From Ohtaekwangia sp036786105 (GTDB lineage Bacteria > Bacteroidota > Bacteroidia > Cytophagales > Cyclobacteriaceae): a stretch of 64,000 nt of DNA. Under the pieces are notes generated by a model, which saw only the letters and a program-made list of their open reading frames with translations, searched no databases and was not told where the DNA came from. Each line of letters opens with the position of its first letter. Within the stretch, counting starts at the first letter, position 1. This document shows, in pieces, positions 45,701 to 54,241 of the stretch. Where the stretch lies: the NCBI RefSeq assembly GCF_036786105.1, contig NZ_DAIQRQ010000006.1, positions 106,826 through 170,825 on the forward strand. The letters are read 5' to 3'. Made by a program: the position numbers and the translations under genes.

Positions 45701-46105
45701 CCCGGCAAGCATACACTTACAGTAAAAGCATGGGATACCTATAACAATCCTGCGCAGGCACAAATCGATTTTGTCGTAACGAACGGTGACGCGCTGGTGA
45801 TTGAAACGTTTGCTAACTACCCCAATCCGTTCCTGGGAGAAACTACTTTATATTTTACGCACAATCGGGCGGGAGATAACCTCGAAGCAGAACTATTTAT
45901 ATATTCAACCACTGGACAGCAGTTAAAAAATTATACATTTAGCATAGCTGAAAGCCCTTACCGTGTTGATTTGCTTACATTTGATGGCACGACTGACGCA
46001 GGTAAAAAACTTATGCCTGGTTTATACTTGGCACGTGTGGCTGTTCGTTCCTTAACCAACGGCTCCAAAAATGAGCGGCTTACAAAGCTTATTGTTGTTA
46101 ATTAA
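42707..46105 (+). CDS. porU: Type IX secretion sortase PorU
   Basis: Surface peptidase of clan CD family C25 that removes the C-terminal sorting signal from proteins exported by the type IX system and joins them to anionic lipopolysaccharide; 1132 residues. A signal peptide ends near residue 25. The catalytic pair is His647 in YTGHGNEQVW and Cys680 in TATCEFGRQD. The C-terminus has its own sorting domain (NYPNPF, then TGQQLKNY and LMPGLYLARV, ending LTKLIVVN). The start must be a TTG at 42707: no ATG or GTG lies ahead of the signal peptide in this frame, and the next Met is near residue 55. porV follows directly. Confidence 0.93.
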   Translation: MRYAFTIRNLLFVFLFLLTKESRSQSSVLGSGQWYKVAIGKNGVYRISFDDFKKMGFDASSIDPRKIKIYGNKGGMLPQANSVTRPADLTENAIFVQGESDGVFNSGDYILWYAEGADHVQYDVQRGIFQYEHNLYSDKNYYFVTVGTDNGKRVANIPSQGGSFPVIETFQDYFFHEVDSYNELESGREWFERLSLDQQTYSTDIAGIVENSPIKLVSDVMGQSTKASTFQVYINNVLIAEQAVAYITDSQYSIKGFHKRDTIISNAATTGAAATTKQEIKYIYTKTTSGMGYLDFFLLNVQRRLSLYGDQTIFRSGESVNNRTSTFQVSNVTDNSTIWDVTDPYTPGIQQYNLQNGMAIFSTGTSSLREFVVFNSNVPSPELVGAVANQNLHGLSTPNLIIVAHPDFKQEAARLAAHRADHSGWSCTVVTPQEIYNEFSSGRQDVSAIRDFVKHLYDKSSSTLKALLLVGKSSYDYKDRVTHNTNFVATYESRNSLTPLETYSSDDYFGFLENSEGNWGESPVESNSLEIGVGRLPVKTAEEATHVVDKIIAYDTHKDLFGAWRENIVFVADDGSNSDSYTSAHQSQANTLANDIEATQSGFNTRKYFLGTYTKTVRPSGESIPEATADILSNFNRGALIMNYTGHGNEQVWADEQVFTNLNIEALENVRYPFLVTATCEFGRQDNPGQISSAELSVLQPHGGAIGLVTTARPVYSFTNFELNQAFYNALFTKESNHYISIGEVFRKTKNNSNSGVGNRNFSLIGDPSLTLALPSLEVNITSIQTASGSDTLKALSRAIIKGEVVDGSGTRLENFNGTLSSTLFDKQTDFITIGKNNPAFSFKQWYNILFRGKASVNNGAFEFQFIVPKNMAYEIGAGKISVYASDSTQALDAAGTTSSFKIGGSEKNPAMDTTPPTIALYMGDTTFINGGIVSPNTTLVARLWDASGINVSGYGIGNTLTAVLDNDNEVYILSDYYEADVDDYTKGWVNFPISGLTPGKHTLTVKAWDTYNNPAQAQIDFVVTNGDALVIETFANYPNPFLGETTLYFTHNRAGDNLEAELFIYSTTGQQLKNYTFSIAESPYRVDLLTFDGTTDAGKKLMPGLYLARVAVRSLTNGSKNERLTKLIVVN

Positions 46106-46136
46106 ATTATATTTACAACGCTTGAAAAATACGTTA

Positions 46137-47306
46137 ATGAACCTTAGAGTATTACTCGTCACTACTTTGGTGGCCGCTTCATTCCAATTCGGTTTCTCAC
46201 AAGTTTCTACCCCTGGCAATTTGATAGGACAGGACAACGCTATAACAACGGCTGTTCCTTTCCTGGCGATTACACCGGATGCCCGCCATGCTGGCCTTGG
46301 TGATGCAGGTGTTGCAACATCGCCAGATGCAAACGCTGCTTACTGGAATGCTGGTAAACTGGCTTTCATCGACAAAAAATATGGAGGAACGCTTTCCTAT
46401 ACTCCCTGGCTTGGCAAGATCGTTAACGACATGTGGGTAGGCTATCTCTCAGGCTTTTACAAGATCAACCGCGAGCAGGCTGTTGCCGCTTCACTTAAAT
46501 ATTTCGACCTCGGCAGTATTACTTTCAATACAGGTCCTGACCCAAGTCAGATCATAGGAGAATTCAATCCACGCGAGTATGCGGCTGATATTACCTATTC
46601 ACGCCTGCTTTCCGAAAACTTCAGTATTGGCGGAACCATCCGCTATATACACTCTAATCTTACCGGTGCATTTACACAAACTGATGCAAAAGCAGCCAGT
46701 GGTGCAGCGGTTGATTTAGGCGTTTACTATACCAAGCCGCTACAGGGAACCAGAAACTCTACGCTTTCCATCGGTGCCAATATCTCTAATATCGGAACGA
46801 AGATCTCTTATACCGATGCCCAGAACAAAGATTTTATTCCAACCAACCTGCGGCTGGGAACTGCCTATACTACTGAGCTCGATCCATTCAACAAAATTAC
46901 CTTCATGGTAGATTTCAATAAGCTCCTGGTGCCTACACCCGATCCTAACAATCCCGGAGCTTCGCGTTCTAAATCCATCCTCAGCGGTATGTTCGGTTCA
47001 TTCTCCGATGCACCCGGTGGCTTCAGCGAAGAGATCAAAGAGATTATGACTTCGGTAGGTGCAGAATACTGGTATAATAATCTTTTTGCCGCGCGCCTCG
47101 GTTATTTTAACGAAGCCAAGACAAAAGGAAATCGTAAGTATATGACCATCGGTTTAGGTTTCCGCAAAGACCGCTTCGGTTTCGATGTAGCTTACCTGGT
47201 GCCTACCAACAAGCGTGAACACCCGCTGGCGGAAACCATTCGCTTTACGTTGCTGTTCCACATTGCCGAGACACAACAAGAAAAAGACGAATCTGTTACT
47301 GATTAA
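46137..47306 (+). CDS. porV: Type IX secretion outer-membrane protein PorV
   Basis: Outer-membrane barrel of the PorV (LptO) type, which carries cargo from the SprA translocon to PorU; 389 residues. Start at the ATG at 46137 (MNLRVLLVTTLVAASFQFGF); the longer frame overlaps the end of porU. Signal peptide about 1-21, then the diagnostic NAITTAVPFLAITPDARHAG and LGDAGVATSPDANAAYWN. C-terminus: RFGFDVAYLVPTNKREHPLA and FTLLFHI. It lies just after porU and ahead of an inactive M16 protein (6-base gap). Confidence 0.94.
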   Translation: MNLRVLLVTTLVAASFQFGFSQVSTPGNLIGQDNAITTAVPFLAITPDARHAGLGDAGVATSPDANAAYWNAGKLAFIDKKYGGTLSYTPWLGKIVNDMWVGYLSGFYKINREQAVAASLKYFDLGSITFNTGPDPSQIIGEFNPREYAADITYSRLLSENFSIGGTIRYIHSNLTGAFTQTDAKAASGAAVDLGVYYTKPLQGTRNSTLSIGANISNIGTKISYTDAQNKDFIPTNLRLGTAYTTELDPFNKITFMVDFNKLLVPTPDPNNPGASRSKSILSGMFGSFSDAPGGFSEEIKEIMTSVGAEYWYNNLFAARLGYFNEAKTKGNRKYMTIGLGFRKDRFGFDVAYLVPTNKREHPLAETIRFTLLFHIAETQQEKDESVTD

Positions 47307-47312
47307 TTTCTG

Positions 47313-48572
47313 ATGCTGAACCGTACTACGGCTCCTGCTTTTACCAGGACCACTGATTTTGAATTAATACTTCCCGAAGAACTGGTGCTGCAAAATGGCG
47401 CCAGAATTTTTTTTATTTCAGGCGGAACGCAATCCGTTATCCGCGTTGAAGTGCTTATAAAAGCCGGCCGTTGGCTGGAGCGTGTCTGGGGGGCTTCTTA
47501 TTTCTCCGCGCAGCTTCTTTCAAAAGGAACATCTTCAAAGAAAAGCTTTGCTATAGCGCAGTTGTTCGATCAATACGGTGCGCACCTCGAAATAAGTCCG
47601 GGGCTTGACGTAGTTTCTGTATCCCTCTATACGCTCACAAAAAATCTGCAACCAACACTGGCCATGTTCCGCGAGTTGTTGCAGGATTCCGCATTTCCTG
47701 AAAAAGAACTTTCGCAGCTCAAGAGTATATATCTCCAGAATCTGCGGGTGAACCAGGAGAAAACAAGTTTTCAGGCTTCAAAGCTCTTTAGAAAAAAACT
47801 ATTCGGAGAAAATCATCCCTACGGTAAAGAGCTGGAGGCTGAAGAAGTGCAGACTCTCACACGCGAGCAGCTTATAGATCACTATACATCTTTCGGAAAA
47901 GATTTTATTGTGATTGTATCCGGGAAAATTGATAGCGCCAGCCGCCAGAATATTATCGATGAATTCTCATCACTTTCGTTTATAGCAAGTCCGGAAAAGA
48001 ATATAACAGCCCCCAATGTCAATGCATTGCATGAGCGGGTGAGTAAAGAAGGAAGCGTTCAGTCGTCTATACGCATGGGCAAAAAAGCTATTGCGCGCTC
48101 ACATCCTGACTACGCGGCTGTACTTTTTCTGAATCACATTTTCGGAGGATATTTTGGCTCACGCCTGATGAAAAACATCCGCGAAGAAAAAGGCCTTTCC
48201 TATGGTATATATTCTTCCATCCACACGCTGCAGCACGATAGCTATGTGGTGATAGGCGCAGATGTGAATAACGAAAATCTTGATATTGCTTTCGAAGAGA
48301 TTCGCAAAGAGCTGAAGCGTTTACGCACCGAACCGGTGGATGCCGAAGAACTTGAAATTGCACGCAATCATTTTATAGGCAGCCTGCAGGCAGAGATTAC
48401 CACGCCATTTGCCCATGCCGATAAAATCAAGAACATGCACATGTTCCGGCTTCCCAAAAATTACTATCAGAATCTGATTCATAACATCGATAGCGTACAA
48501 GCTGATCAGTTATTGGATATAGCTTCGCGCTATTTTCAGGAAGGTGATTTTATAGAGGTATCGGTTGGGTAA
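47313..48572 (+). CDS. Catalytically inactive M16 family (insulinase-like) protein
   Basis: A 419-residue M16-fold protein with no signal peptide. At the zinc site the sequence reads GASYFSAQLLSKGTSSK where active members have HxxEH; Tyr, Ala and Gln replace the three zinc residues. The second M16 half is normal (NHIFGGYFGSRLMKNIREEK, GLSYGIYSS). Bacterial M16B enzymes often work as a pair of one active and one inactive subunit. No active partner is next to this gene; the nearest active M16 is at 58840. It follows porV by 6 bases, which suggests a link to surface export. It overlaps the end of the convergent histidine kinase gene by 23 bases. Confidence 0.88.
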   Translation: MLNRTTAPAFTRTTDFELILPEELVLQNGARIFFISGGTQSVIRVEVLIKAGRWLERVWGASYFSAQLLSKGTSSKKSFAIAQLFDQYGAHLEISPGLDVVSVSLYTLTKNLQPTLAMFRELLQDSAFPEKELSQLKSIYLQNLRVNQEKTSFQASKLFRKKLFGENHPYGKELEAEEVQTLTREQLIDHYTSFGKDFIVIVSGKIDSASRQNIIDEFSSLSFIASPEKNITAPNVNALHERVSKEGSVQSSIRMGKKAIARSHPDYAAVLFLNHIFGGYFGSRLMKNIREEKGLSYGIYSSIHTLQHDSYVVIGADVNNENLDIAFEEIRKELKRLRTEPVDAEELEIARNHFIGSLQAEITTPFAHADKIKNMHMFRLPKNYYQNLIHNIDSVQADQLLDIASRYFQEGDFIEVSVG

Positions 48573-50286
48573 CGATCTCCGGTATCTCAAGCTGCACCGT
48601 TGTTCCCTTCCCTACTTCCGATTCGATATTGATGTTGCCGTTAAGTTTATCGATGGCTTCTTTTACAATATATAGTCCAAGACCGGAACCTGCTCCATCG
48701 TCAGTAGCGCGATAGAACATTTTATAGACATTCGGCAGGTGTTCTTTTTCAATGCCTTTGCCATTGTCTTCAATGGCCAGCTTGGCAAGGTGTTTACTGA
48801 TGCTCACGTTTACTTTTATCACCGGGTCTTTGCCATTGCGATACCGTATAGCATTAGAGATAATGTTATTCAGAATTACTTTCAATCGCCAGCGATCGGA
48901 GAAGAACGGCTCATCCTGTTCTATATTAATGATGCGCTCTACGGATTTACCCGTGCTGGTAGCAAACTTGAGCTGATTGAATGTTTCCTCAATCAGCGGT
49001 TCAAATAAAATCTCTTCGCGCTTTACTTCGAGTCGTGAGTTACGAGACTGATCCAGTATCTCCTTGATGAAATGATCTTGCTGCAATGCACTCTTGTTGA
49101 TCATATCAAGATACATATCTTTCATTACTGCATCTTTATCCATGCGGGCCAGGTTGATCAACCCTAAAACCGAAGCAATGGGAGCGCGCAGATCGTGCGA
49201 TACACTGTATACAAAGTTATCAAGCTCTGTATTGCGCTTGCTGAGTTCCTGGTTGGTGCGCTGTAATTTTTCCTCCGCAGTTTTCCGGGTGCCAATCTCA
49301 TCGTTCAAAGCCCGTGTACGATCCTGCACCATCACTTCCAGGTTCTCATTAAACTGCCGAAGCTGATGCTGCACATCCAGGCGTTCTTTTACGGTAGCAG
49401 AAAGTATAATGGTAGATATACTGATCACACCTATAAAAATCTGGAGCAGCAACATAGAGTTTGCCTCGCCTGCCAGCACAAACGGCCCGATGTTATTTAC
49501 CGTAAAGTATATCGAGATGAGTGAAACGATCAATACACCGGCAATGGCCACAATAAGTTCAAACCGGAACGCCAGCCACAATAAAAAAGGAAGCGCCAGC
49601 AACGGCAGGGCACGTTGCATGGTCAGTGTGAGGTAATCTACCTGCAGCAGCAGATATATACCAAGTATACTTATGAAATAAATACTTACTTCAATAATCC
49701 GCGAAGGTGATAATGTTATTTTGATTTTACGGGCAACAGAGAGTATAAAAGGCGTAAACAACAATATACCCACCACGTTGCCGATCCACCACGAAATGAG
49801 TGTTTCATAGATATGCTCGCTGGATATAACAGCGTTGAGGTATAAACTTGCTGTACCTATACCGGCACCCGCCAGGCACATAAACAACGCCGTGAACAAA
49901 AATCGAAATGCATTCTTGGCATGCCGGAAAGGATATACATCGCGAATCCAGACTTTTACCAGATAATTACCGGCTACAGCTTCGAGTGTATTTCCCACAG
50001 CAATTACACTGCTTATGGTAATAATTGTCTGTGGACCGAGAGCCGGATTATTCCAATACGCCATAATGTTTGCCACCAGTGATCCGATGGTGATGCCTGG
50101 CCACACTGAGCGTCCGAGTAGAATAACCAGGGCAAAGGCTATACCCGAAGGTGGCCATGCGGGCAACGCGGTAGTATTTTCAAATGCAAGGAAATATCCG
50201 AGACGGGCAAAGAGATAATATAGCAGTGCCACCCCTATAATTTTGAGGTCGAGACTATATTTAAGCGGGAGTTTAAGAGTAGGCAT
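48550..50286 (-). CDS. MASE1-domain sensor histidine kinase
   Basis: A 578-residue kinase. The N-terminal MASE1 region (about 1-290) has eight or more membrane segments with ALPAWPPSGIAFALVILLG. A coiled-coil (about 305-350) leads to the phospho-acceptor His364 in YSVSHDLRAPIASVLGL. The ATPase domain follows with NNIISNAIRYRNGK (N box), DNGKGIEKEHL (G1) and GAGSGLGLYIVKEA (G2). No receiver domain or response regulator gene is near. MASE1 proteins sense an unknown membrane signal. Its 3' end overlaps the inactive M16 gene by 23 bases. Confidence 0.92.
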   Translation of the reverse strand: MPTLKLPLKYSLDLKIIGVALLYYLFARLGYFLAFENTTALPAWPPSGIAFALVILLGRSVWPGITIGSLVANIMAYWNNPALGPQTIITISSVIAVGNTLEAVAGNYLVKVWIRDVYPFRHAKNAFRFLFTALFMCLAGAGIGTASLYLNAVISSEHIYETLISWWIGNVVGILLFTPFILSVARKIKITLSPSRIIEVSIYFISILGIYLLLQVDYLTLTMQRALPLLALPFLLWLAFRFELIVAIAGVLIVSLISIYFTVNNIGPFVLAGEANSMLLLQIFIGVISISTIILSATVKERLDVQHQLRQFNENLEVMVQDRTRALNDEIGTRKTAEEKLQRTNQELSKRNTELDNFVYSVSHDLRAPIASVLGLINLARMDKDAVMKDMYLDMINKSALQQDHFIKEILDQSRNSRLEVKREEILFEPLIEETFNQLKFATSTGKSVERIINIEQDEPFFSDRWRLKVILNNIISNAIRYRNGKDPVIKVNVSISKHLAKLAIEDNGKGIEKEHLPNVYKMFYRATDDGAGSGLGLYIVKEAIDKLNGNINIESEVGKGTTVQLEIPEIVTQPIPL

Positions 50287-50516
50287 TAATTATCTCACAA
50301 TCAAACAAATATATACTATTAAAAAGCATTTCGAACAATATTGACAGAAAGAACCAACGTTCAGAAAGACAGACGGTCGGTTTTCGGGGTTAAACGACAG
50401 AGGGAGTATACACAGGCCCTGACAAACCGGTAAAACAACTCATTATGATCTTCTGTAGGATTCAGTAGACTCTATTGTCTGAATTTTTATCTTCACGAAG
50501 TTTTTTCAGACTGCCC

Positions 50517-51674
50517 ATGGATCTTACCATTTTCTTTTCTCCGGTAGACGAGTCGTTGTATGGCAACATCAGCTCTTCGTCCAGTGTTTTCAAGAATATC
50601 AATGTATTCGGCGATAAAATGCCCGACTATAAAGGTGCACACATTGCCTTGTTTGGTGTGAGTGAAGAACGTGGATCGATTCGCAATGCCGGCACAGCCT
50701 CAGCCCCGGATGAGATCCGTAAGAAACTATATAACCTCAGGAAAGGAACAGGAGCGTATCGAATTGTTGACCTCGGCAATCTTAAACCGGGACACGATCT
50801 GGAAGAGACGTATGTGCGCATCAGTGAAGTATGCCGCATGCTGTTGGAGAGCAATGTGCTGCCCATCATTCTCGGTGGTTCGCACGACCTCGACTATGGA
50901 CAATACTATGCCTATGAAACGCTTGAGAAACTGGTAAGCTTCCTTAACGTAGATGCCTTCCTTGACCTGGAAGACAAAGAGCAAGGTGCCAGCAACCAAC
51001 ATATACACCGCGTGTTGCTGCATGAGCCAAACTATCTTTTCAGCTATACACACCTCGCGTATCAAAGCTACCTGATCGACCCAACGTCGGTATCTATACT
51101 TGAGAAATTATACTTCGAAGCATTTCGCATCGGGCAGATGCGCACCAATATGCAGGAGATGGAACCGACCATTCGCAATGCCGATCTGCTCTCGTTCGAT
51201 ATCACGGCGATCCGCTCAGCCGATGCACCGGGCAATGCCAACGCACAACCTTTCGGACTTACCGGCGAAGAGGCTTGCCAGATATGCTGGTATGCCGGGC
51301 TCAACGAGAAACTGAGCTCACTCGGCTTCTATGAGTATAATCCTTTGTTTGATGACGTGCACCGGAAAACAGCATCGGTCATTGCTACGATGATCTGGTA
51401 TTTTATTGAAGGATACTATCACCGGAAAAATGAACAGAACTTCCGGAGCAACGATTTCCTCAAATATTCAGTATCCATGCCGGTAGAGCCTGAGATCATC
51501 ACTTTCTACAAAAGCAAGCTCAGCGAGAAGTGGTGGATGGAAGTGCCCTACCCCAATGGCCGGGAGCGCTACTCGCGCAATAGCATTGTGCCCTGCAGCT
51601 ATAACGACTACCAGGCTGCCATACGAGGCGATGTGCCGGAGCGCTATATCAGCACGCTGGCGAAACTGATCTGA
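50517..51674 (+). CDS. Arginase/formimidoylglutamase-fold protein with altered metal site
   Basis: A 385-residue ureohydrolase-fold protein starting at the ATG at 50517 (MDLTIFFSPVDESLYG); the frame extends back to a TTG at 50475. The first metal motif GGSHDLDYGQ keeps its His. The second, normally DAHxD, reads NVDAFLDLED, so the second His is replaced by Phe. The third, normally SxDxDxxDP, reads SFDITAIRSADAPG, with Thr for an Asp and Arg-Ser for Asp-Pro. Two of the six manganese ligands are therefore missing. It is perhaps a pseudoenzyme or a one-metal enzyme. Many Bacteroidota genomes carry this family annotated as formimidoylglutamase; no histidine-degradation genes are near. Confidence 0.82.
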   Translation: MDLTIFFSPVDESLYGNISSSSSVFKNINVFGDKMPDYKGAHIALFGVSEERGSIRNAGTASAPDEIRKKLYNLRKGTGAYRIVDLGNLKPGHDLEETYVRISEVCRMLLESNVLPIILGGSHDLDYGQYYAYETLEKLVSFLNVDAFLDLEDKEQGASNQHIHRVLLHEPNYLFSYTHLAYQSYLIDPTSVSILEKLYFEAFRIGQMRTNMQEMEPTIRNADLLSFDITAIRSADAPGNANAQPFGLTGEEACQICWYAGLNEKLSSLGFYEYNPLFDDVHRKTASVIATMIWYFIEGYYHRKNEQNFRSNDFLKYSVSMPVEPEIITFYKSKLSEKWWMEVPYPNGRERYSRNSIVPCSYNDYQAAIRGDVPERYISTLAKLI

Positions 51675-51700
51675 ATATTTTTCTTTCTTTTGCCACTACG

Positions 51701-51718
51701 TTCAGGGCAAACCCTGAA
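51701..51718 (+). terminator. Short hairpin after the arginase-fold gene
   Basis: TTCAGGG (51701-51707) pairs perfectly with CCCTGAA (51712-51718) around CAAA. There is no clear T run, so it may be a weak terminator or a leader hairpin of the small gene that follows. Confidence 0.4.
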
Positions 51719-51730
51719 TGCATTTTACAA

Positions 51731-51892
51731 ATGAAACTTCCTGATATACTTCTGCTTTCCCTGGCGGTGGCTTTCCTCATCATTGGTATCCATCAATTTA
51801 TGGTACTGGGATTTGGCCAGGCTTACTGGGCTTTTATGCTCACATTATTGCTGTTCTTCATTCTGAACCTGCGGAAGAAAAAAGGCAAATAG
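51731..51892 (+). CDS. 53-residue membrane protein
   Basis: A short open frame from the ATG at 51731 to TAG at 51890-51892. It has two predicted membrane segments (about 5-23, LLLSLAVAFLIIGIHQF; 27-47, FGQAYWAFMLTLLLFFIL) and a basic tail NLRKKKGK, consistent with an inside C-terminus. A hairpin lies just before it. Codon use is like that of its neighbours. It could be a regulatory small membrane protein, but nothing identifies a partner. Confidence 0.6.
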   Translation: MKLPDILLLSLAVAFLIIGIHQFMVLGFGQAYWAFMLTLLLFFILNLRKKKGK

Positions 51893-52022
51893 GCCGGCAA
51901 ACAGCACCTCACAACGAACGATTGCATCGCAGAGCCCGGATGTAAAGTGATTCAAACCGAAAGGCGCGATAAAATTCTGTTTTTCAGGGTTCTTGATCCG
52001 TTTTTTCTTTTTTAAGAAGATG

Positions 52023-52053
52023 TTTTTCTAATACACAGAACGGGTTAAATTTG
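52023..52053 (+). promoter_or_regulatory. Promoter of the PpiD-like gene
   Basis: TTTT (52023-52026), a 19-base spacer and TAAATTTG (52046-52053), which matches TAnnTTTG. It lies 20 bases before the ATG. Confidence 0.65.
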
Positions 52054-52073
52054 CGGCTCTTTAAAAATTACTT

Positions 52074-54182
52074 ATGGCATTTATTGGAACTTTGCGCAGC
52101 AAGATGGGCACCTGGGTGGTGATCTTCGTATTTGTTGCGATCACTGCATTCATTCTGGGTGATATCTTTAGCGGAAAATCAAACATCTTAAACTGGGGCC
52201 GCAATTCAGTAGGTGAAATCGGAGGAAAAGAAGTTTCCTACGAAGAATACCAGGCTGTTATTCGCGAGCGTGAAGCCAACTGGTACCTGAATACAGGTCG
52301 CGAACCCGGCGAGCGCGATATGCCTTCTATCCGCCAGCAGGCCTGGGATTTATTGATTGCCCGTCATGCTATTCAGCCACAGATCAACGATGCCGGAGTA
52401 GAAGTTACAGAAGATGAAGTTTGGGATATGATCCAGGGTAAAAATGTGGATCAGGGTGTAAAAAGCGCCTTCACCAACCAACAGACCGGAAAGTTTGAGG
52501 CCGATAAAGTAGTAGCCTACCTGAACCAGCTCAAGAGCATGCCTGAAACATCAGAACCACGCATACGCTGGGAATTGTTTCAGCGCGATCTGAAGCCAGG
52601 CCGCGAGCGCATCAAGTATGAGAACCTGCTCATTAAATCTTCTTATGTAACCAAGGCTGAAGCAGAGCGTGAATACCACCTCGCTACCGATGTTGCAGAA
52701 GTAAAATACCTCTACGTTCCATATTATGCCATCAGCGATTCAGCTGCAAAAGTTACCGATGCTGATTATGAAGCATTCTACAACAAGAACAAAGAGAAAT
52801 ATAAAACAGAAGCTACCCGCGATATTCGCTATGTAAGCATACCGGTAGTTCCTTCTGCTGACGACTCTGCTGCTGTAAATGAAGATCTTGCAAAAGTTGT
52901 TAACGAGTTCAAAACTTCAAACGAAGATTCAGTAACGGCTTCAGCCAACACCGAAGGTCAGAATCCTTATGCCAAATATTCAATCGGTTCACTGCCTGCT
53001 TTCCTTACAGAGGGAGCGCTTACCGAAGGAAATGTAATCGGCCCTGTATTGGATGGCGATACGTATAAAGTGGTAAAAGTTTCCAAAATCGCCACCGATA
53101 CGGTTTACAGCGCCCGCGCCAAGCACATCCTGATCAAATGGACTGATACAAGCGAGGCTGCCAAGAAAGAAGCAAAAGAGAAGGCAAATAACATTCTGAA
53201 AGATATCAAAGGCGGAGCTTCATTCGAAGCGAAAGCACGTGAGTTCGGGCAAGATGGTACTGCATCACGCGGTGGCGACCTGGGCTGGTTCAGCGCTGGC
53301 CAGATGGTGAAGCCGTTCCAGGAAGCAGTATTTAGTGCCACCAAGACTGGCGTATTGAACAATGTTGTAGAAACTGAATTTGGCTATCACCTCATTGATG
53401 TTACCAATACAAAAACCAACAAAGCTTACTACCTCGCTATTGTAGAGCGCCAGATATTACCAAGCGATGCTACTACCAACGAAGCATTCCGCAAAGCCGA
53501 AACTTTTGCCGCTAACATTTCCAGCGTAAAAGAGTTTGAAGAAAAAGCAAAACAATCGGGTCTTACCGTACTGGAAGCTAAAAATGTAAACGCTGGCGAC
53601 AGACGCATCGGTACGTTGGGTGAAGCCCGCCAGATCGTAATGTGGTTGTTCCGCGATGCATCTGTGGGCAAAGTATCACAGGTATATGACCTGCAAGATC
53701 AAAACGTAGTAGCCATTATGACGAAAGAAGTGAAGAAAGGCTACCGTCCGCTCGAAGATGTGAAAGATGAAATTACCGTAGCAGTACGCAACGAAGTAAA
53801 AAGCAAGATCATCACAGAGAAACTCAATGGTCTGAAAGGAACGTTGGAAGAAATAGCCGCCGGCTTTGGCAATGATGCCAATGTATATACCAGCAGCGAC
53901 TTGAGGCTGAACAGCAACGCACTCCCTACCGTAGGTTTCGAACCACAGGCAGTAGGTGCAGCGTTCGCGTTGGAGAATGGCAAGCGTTCCAAGCCGGTAA
54001 CGGGTGAGAACGGCGTAGTGATCATCGAAACGATCAACAAAACTATTGCTCCCGCACTGAACGATTACAACGTATACAAAACACAACTGGAACAAAATAA
54101 CCAGAACAGAAGCGGCTATAGCATTGCCGAAGCGATCAAAGAAAAATCTGACATCGTAGACAAGCGCTATAAATTTTTCTAA
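52074..54182 (+). CDS. ppiD: PpiD-like peptidyl-prolyl isomerase, membrane-anchored
   Basis: Periplasmic folding factor of 702 residues. A single N-terminal membrane anchor (about 11-30; TWVVIFVFVAITAFILGD) is followed by a SurA_N-like helical domain with the conserved RQQAWDLLIARHAI. A parvulin domain is near residues 340-455 (ARAKHILIKWTDTSEAAKKE, ASRGGDLGWFSAGQMVKPFQ, ETEFGYHLIDV). A second rotamase-like segment occurs later, as in other PpiD proteins. It probably assists folding of exported and outer-membrane proteins. A terminator follows. Confidence 0.9.
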   Translation: MAFIGTLRSKMGTWVVIFVFVAITAFILGDIFSGKSNILNWGRNSVGEIGGKEVSYEEYQAVIREREANWYLNTGREPGERDMPSIRQQAWDLLIARHAIQPQINDAGVEVTEDEVWDMIQGKNVDQGVKSAFTNQQTGKFEADKVVAYLNQLKSMPETSEPRIRWELFQRDLKPGRERIKYENLLIKSSYVTKAEAEREYHLATDVAEVKYLYVPYYAISDSAAKVTDADYEAFYNKNKEKYKTEATRDIRYVSIPVVPSADDSAAVNEDLAKVVNEFKTSNEDSVTASANTEGQNPYAKYSIGSLPAFLTEGALTEGNVIGPVLDGDTYKVVKVSKIATDTVYSARAKHILIKWTDTSEAAKKEAKEKANNILKDIKGGASFEAKAREFGQDGTASRGGDLGWFSAGQMVKPFQEAVFSATKTGVLNNVVETEFGYHLIDVTNTKTNKAYYLAIVERQILPSDATTNEAFRKAETFAANISSVKEFEEKAKQSGLTVLEAKNVNAGDRRIGTLGEARQIVMWLFRDASVGKVSQVYDLQDQNVVAIMTKEVKKGYRPLEDVKDEITVAVRNEVKSKIITEKLNGLKGTLEEIAAGFGNDANVYTSSDLRLNSNALPTVGFEPQAVGAAFALENGKRSKPVTGENGVVIIETINKTIAPALNDYNVYKTQLEQNNQNRSGYSIAEAIKEKSDIVDKRYKFF

Positions 54183-54199
54183 GTTTTTTAAATCTTAAC

Positions 54200-54238
54200 A
54201 GCACGCCTTGACCACCCGGGTCAGGGCGTTGCTTTTTG
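54200..54238 (+). terminator. Terminator of ppiD
   Basis: GCACGCCTTGACC (54201-54213) pairs with GGTCAGGGCGTTGC (54219-54232) with one bulge, followed by TTTTT. It ends only 4 bases before the next gene's ATG. Confidence 0.7.
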
Positions 54239-54241
54239 CGA

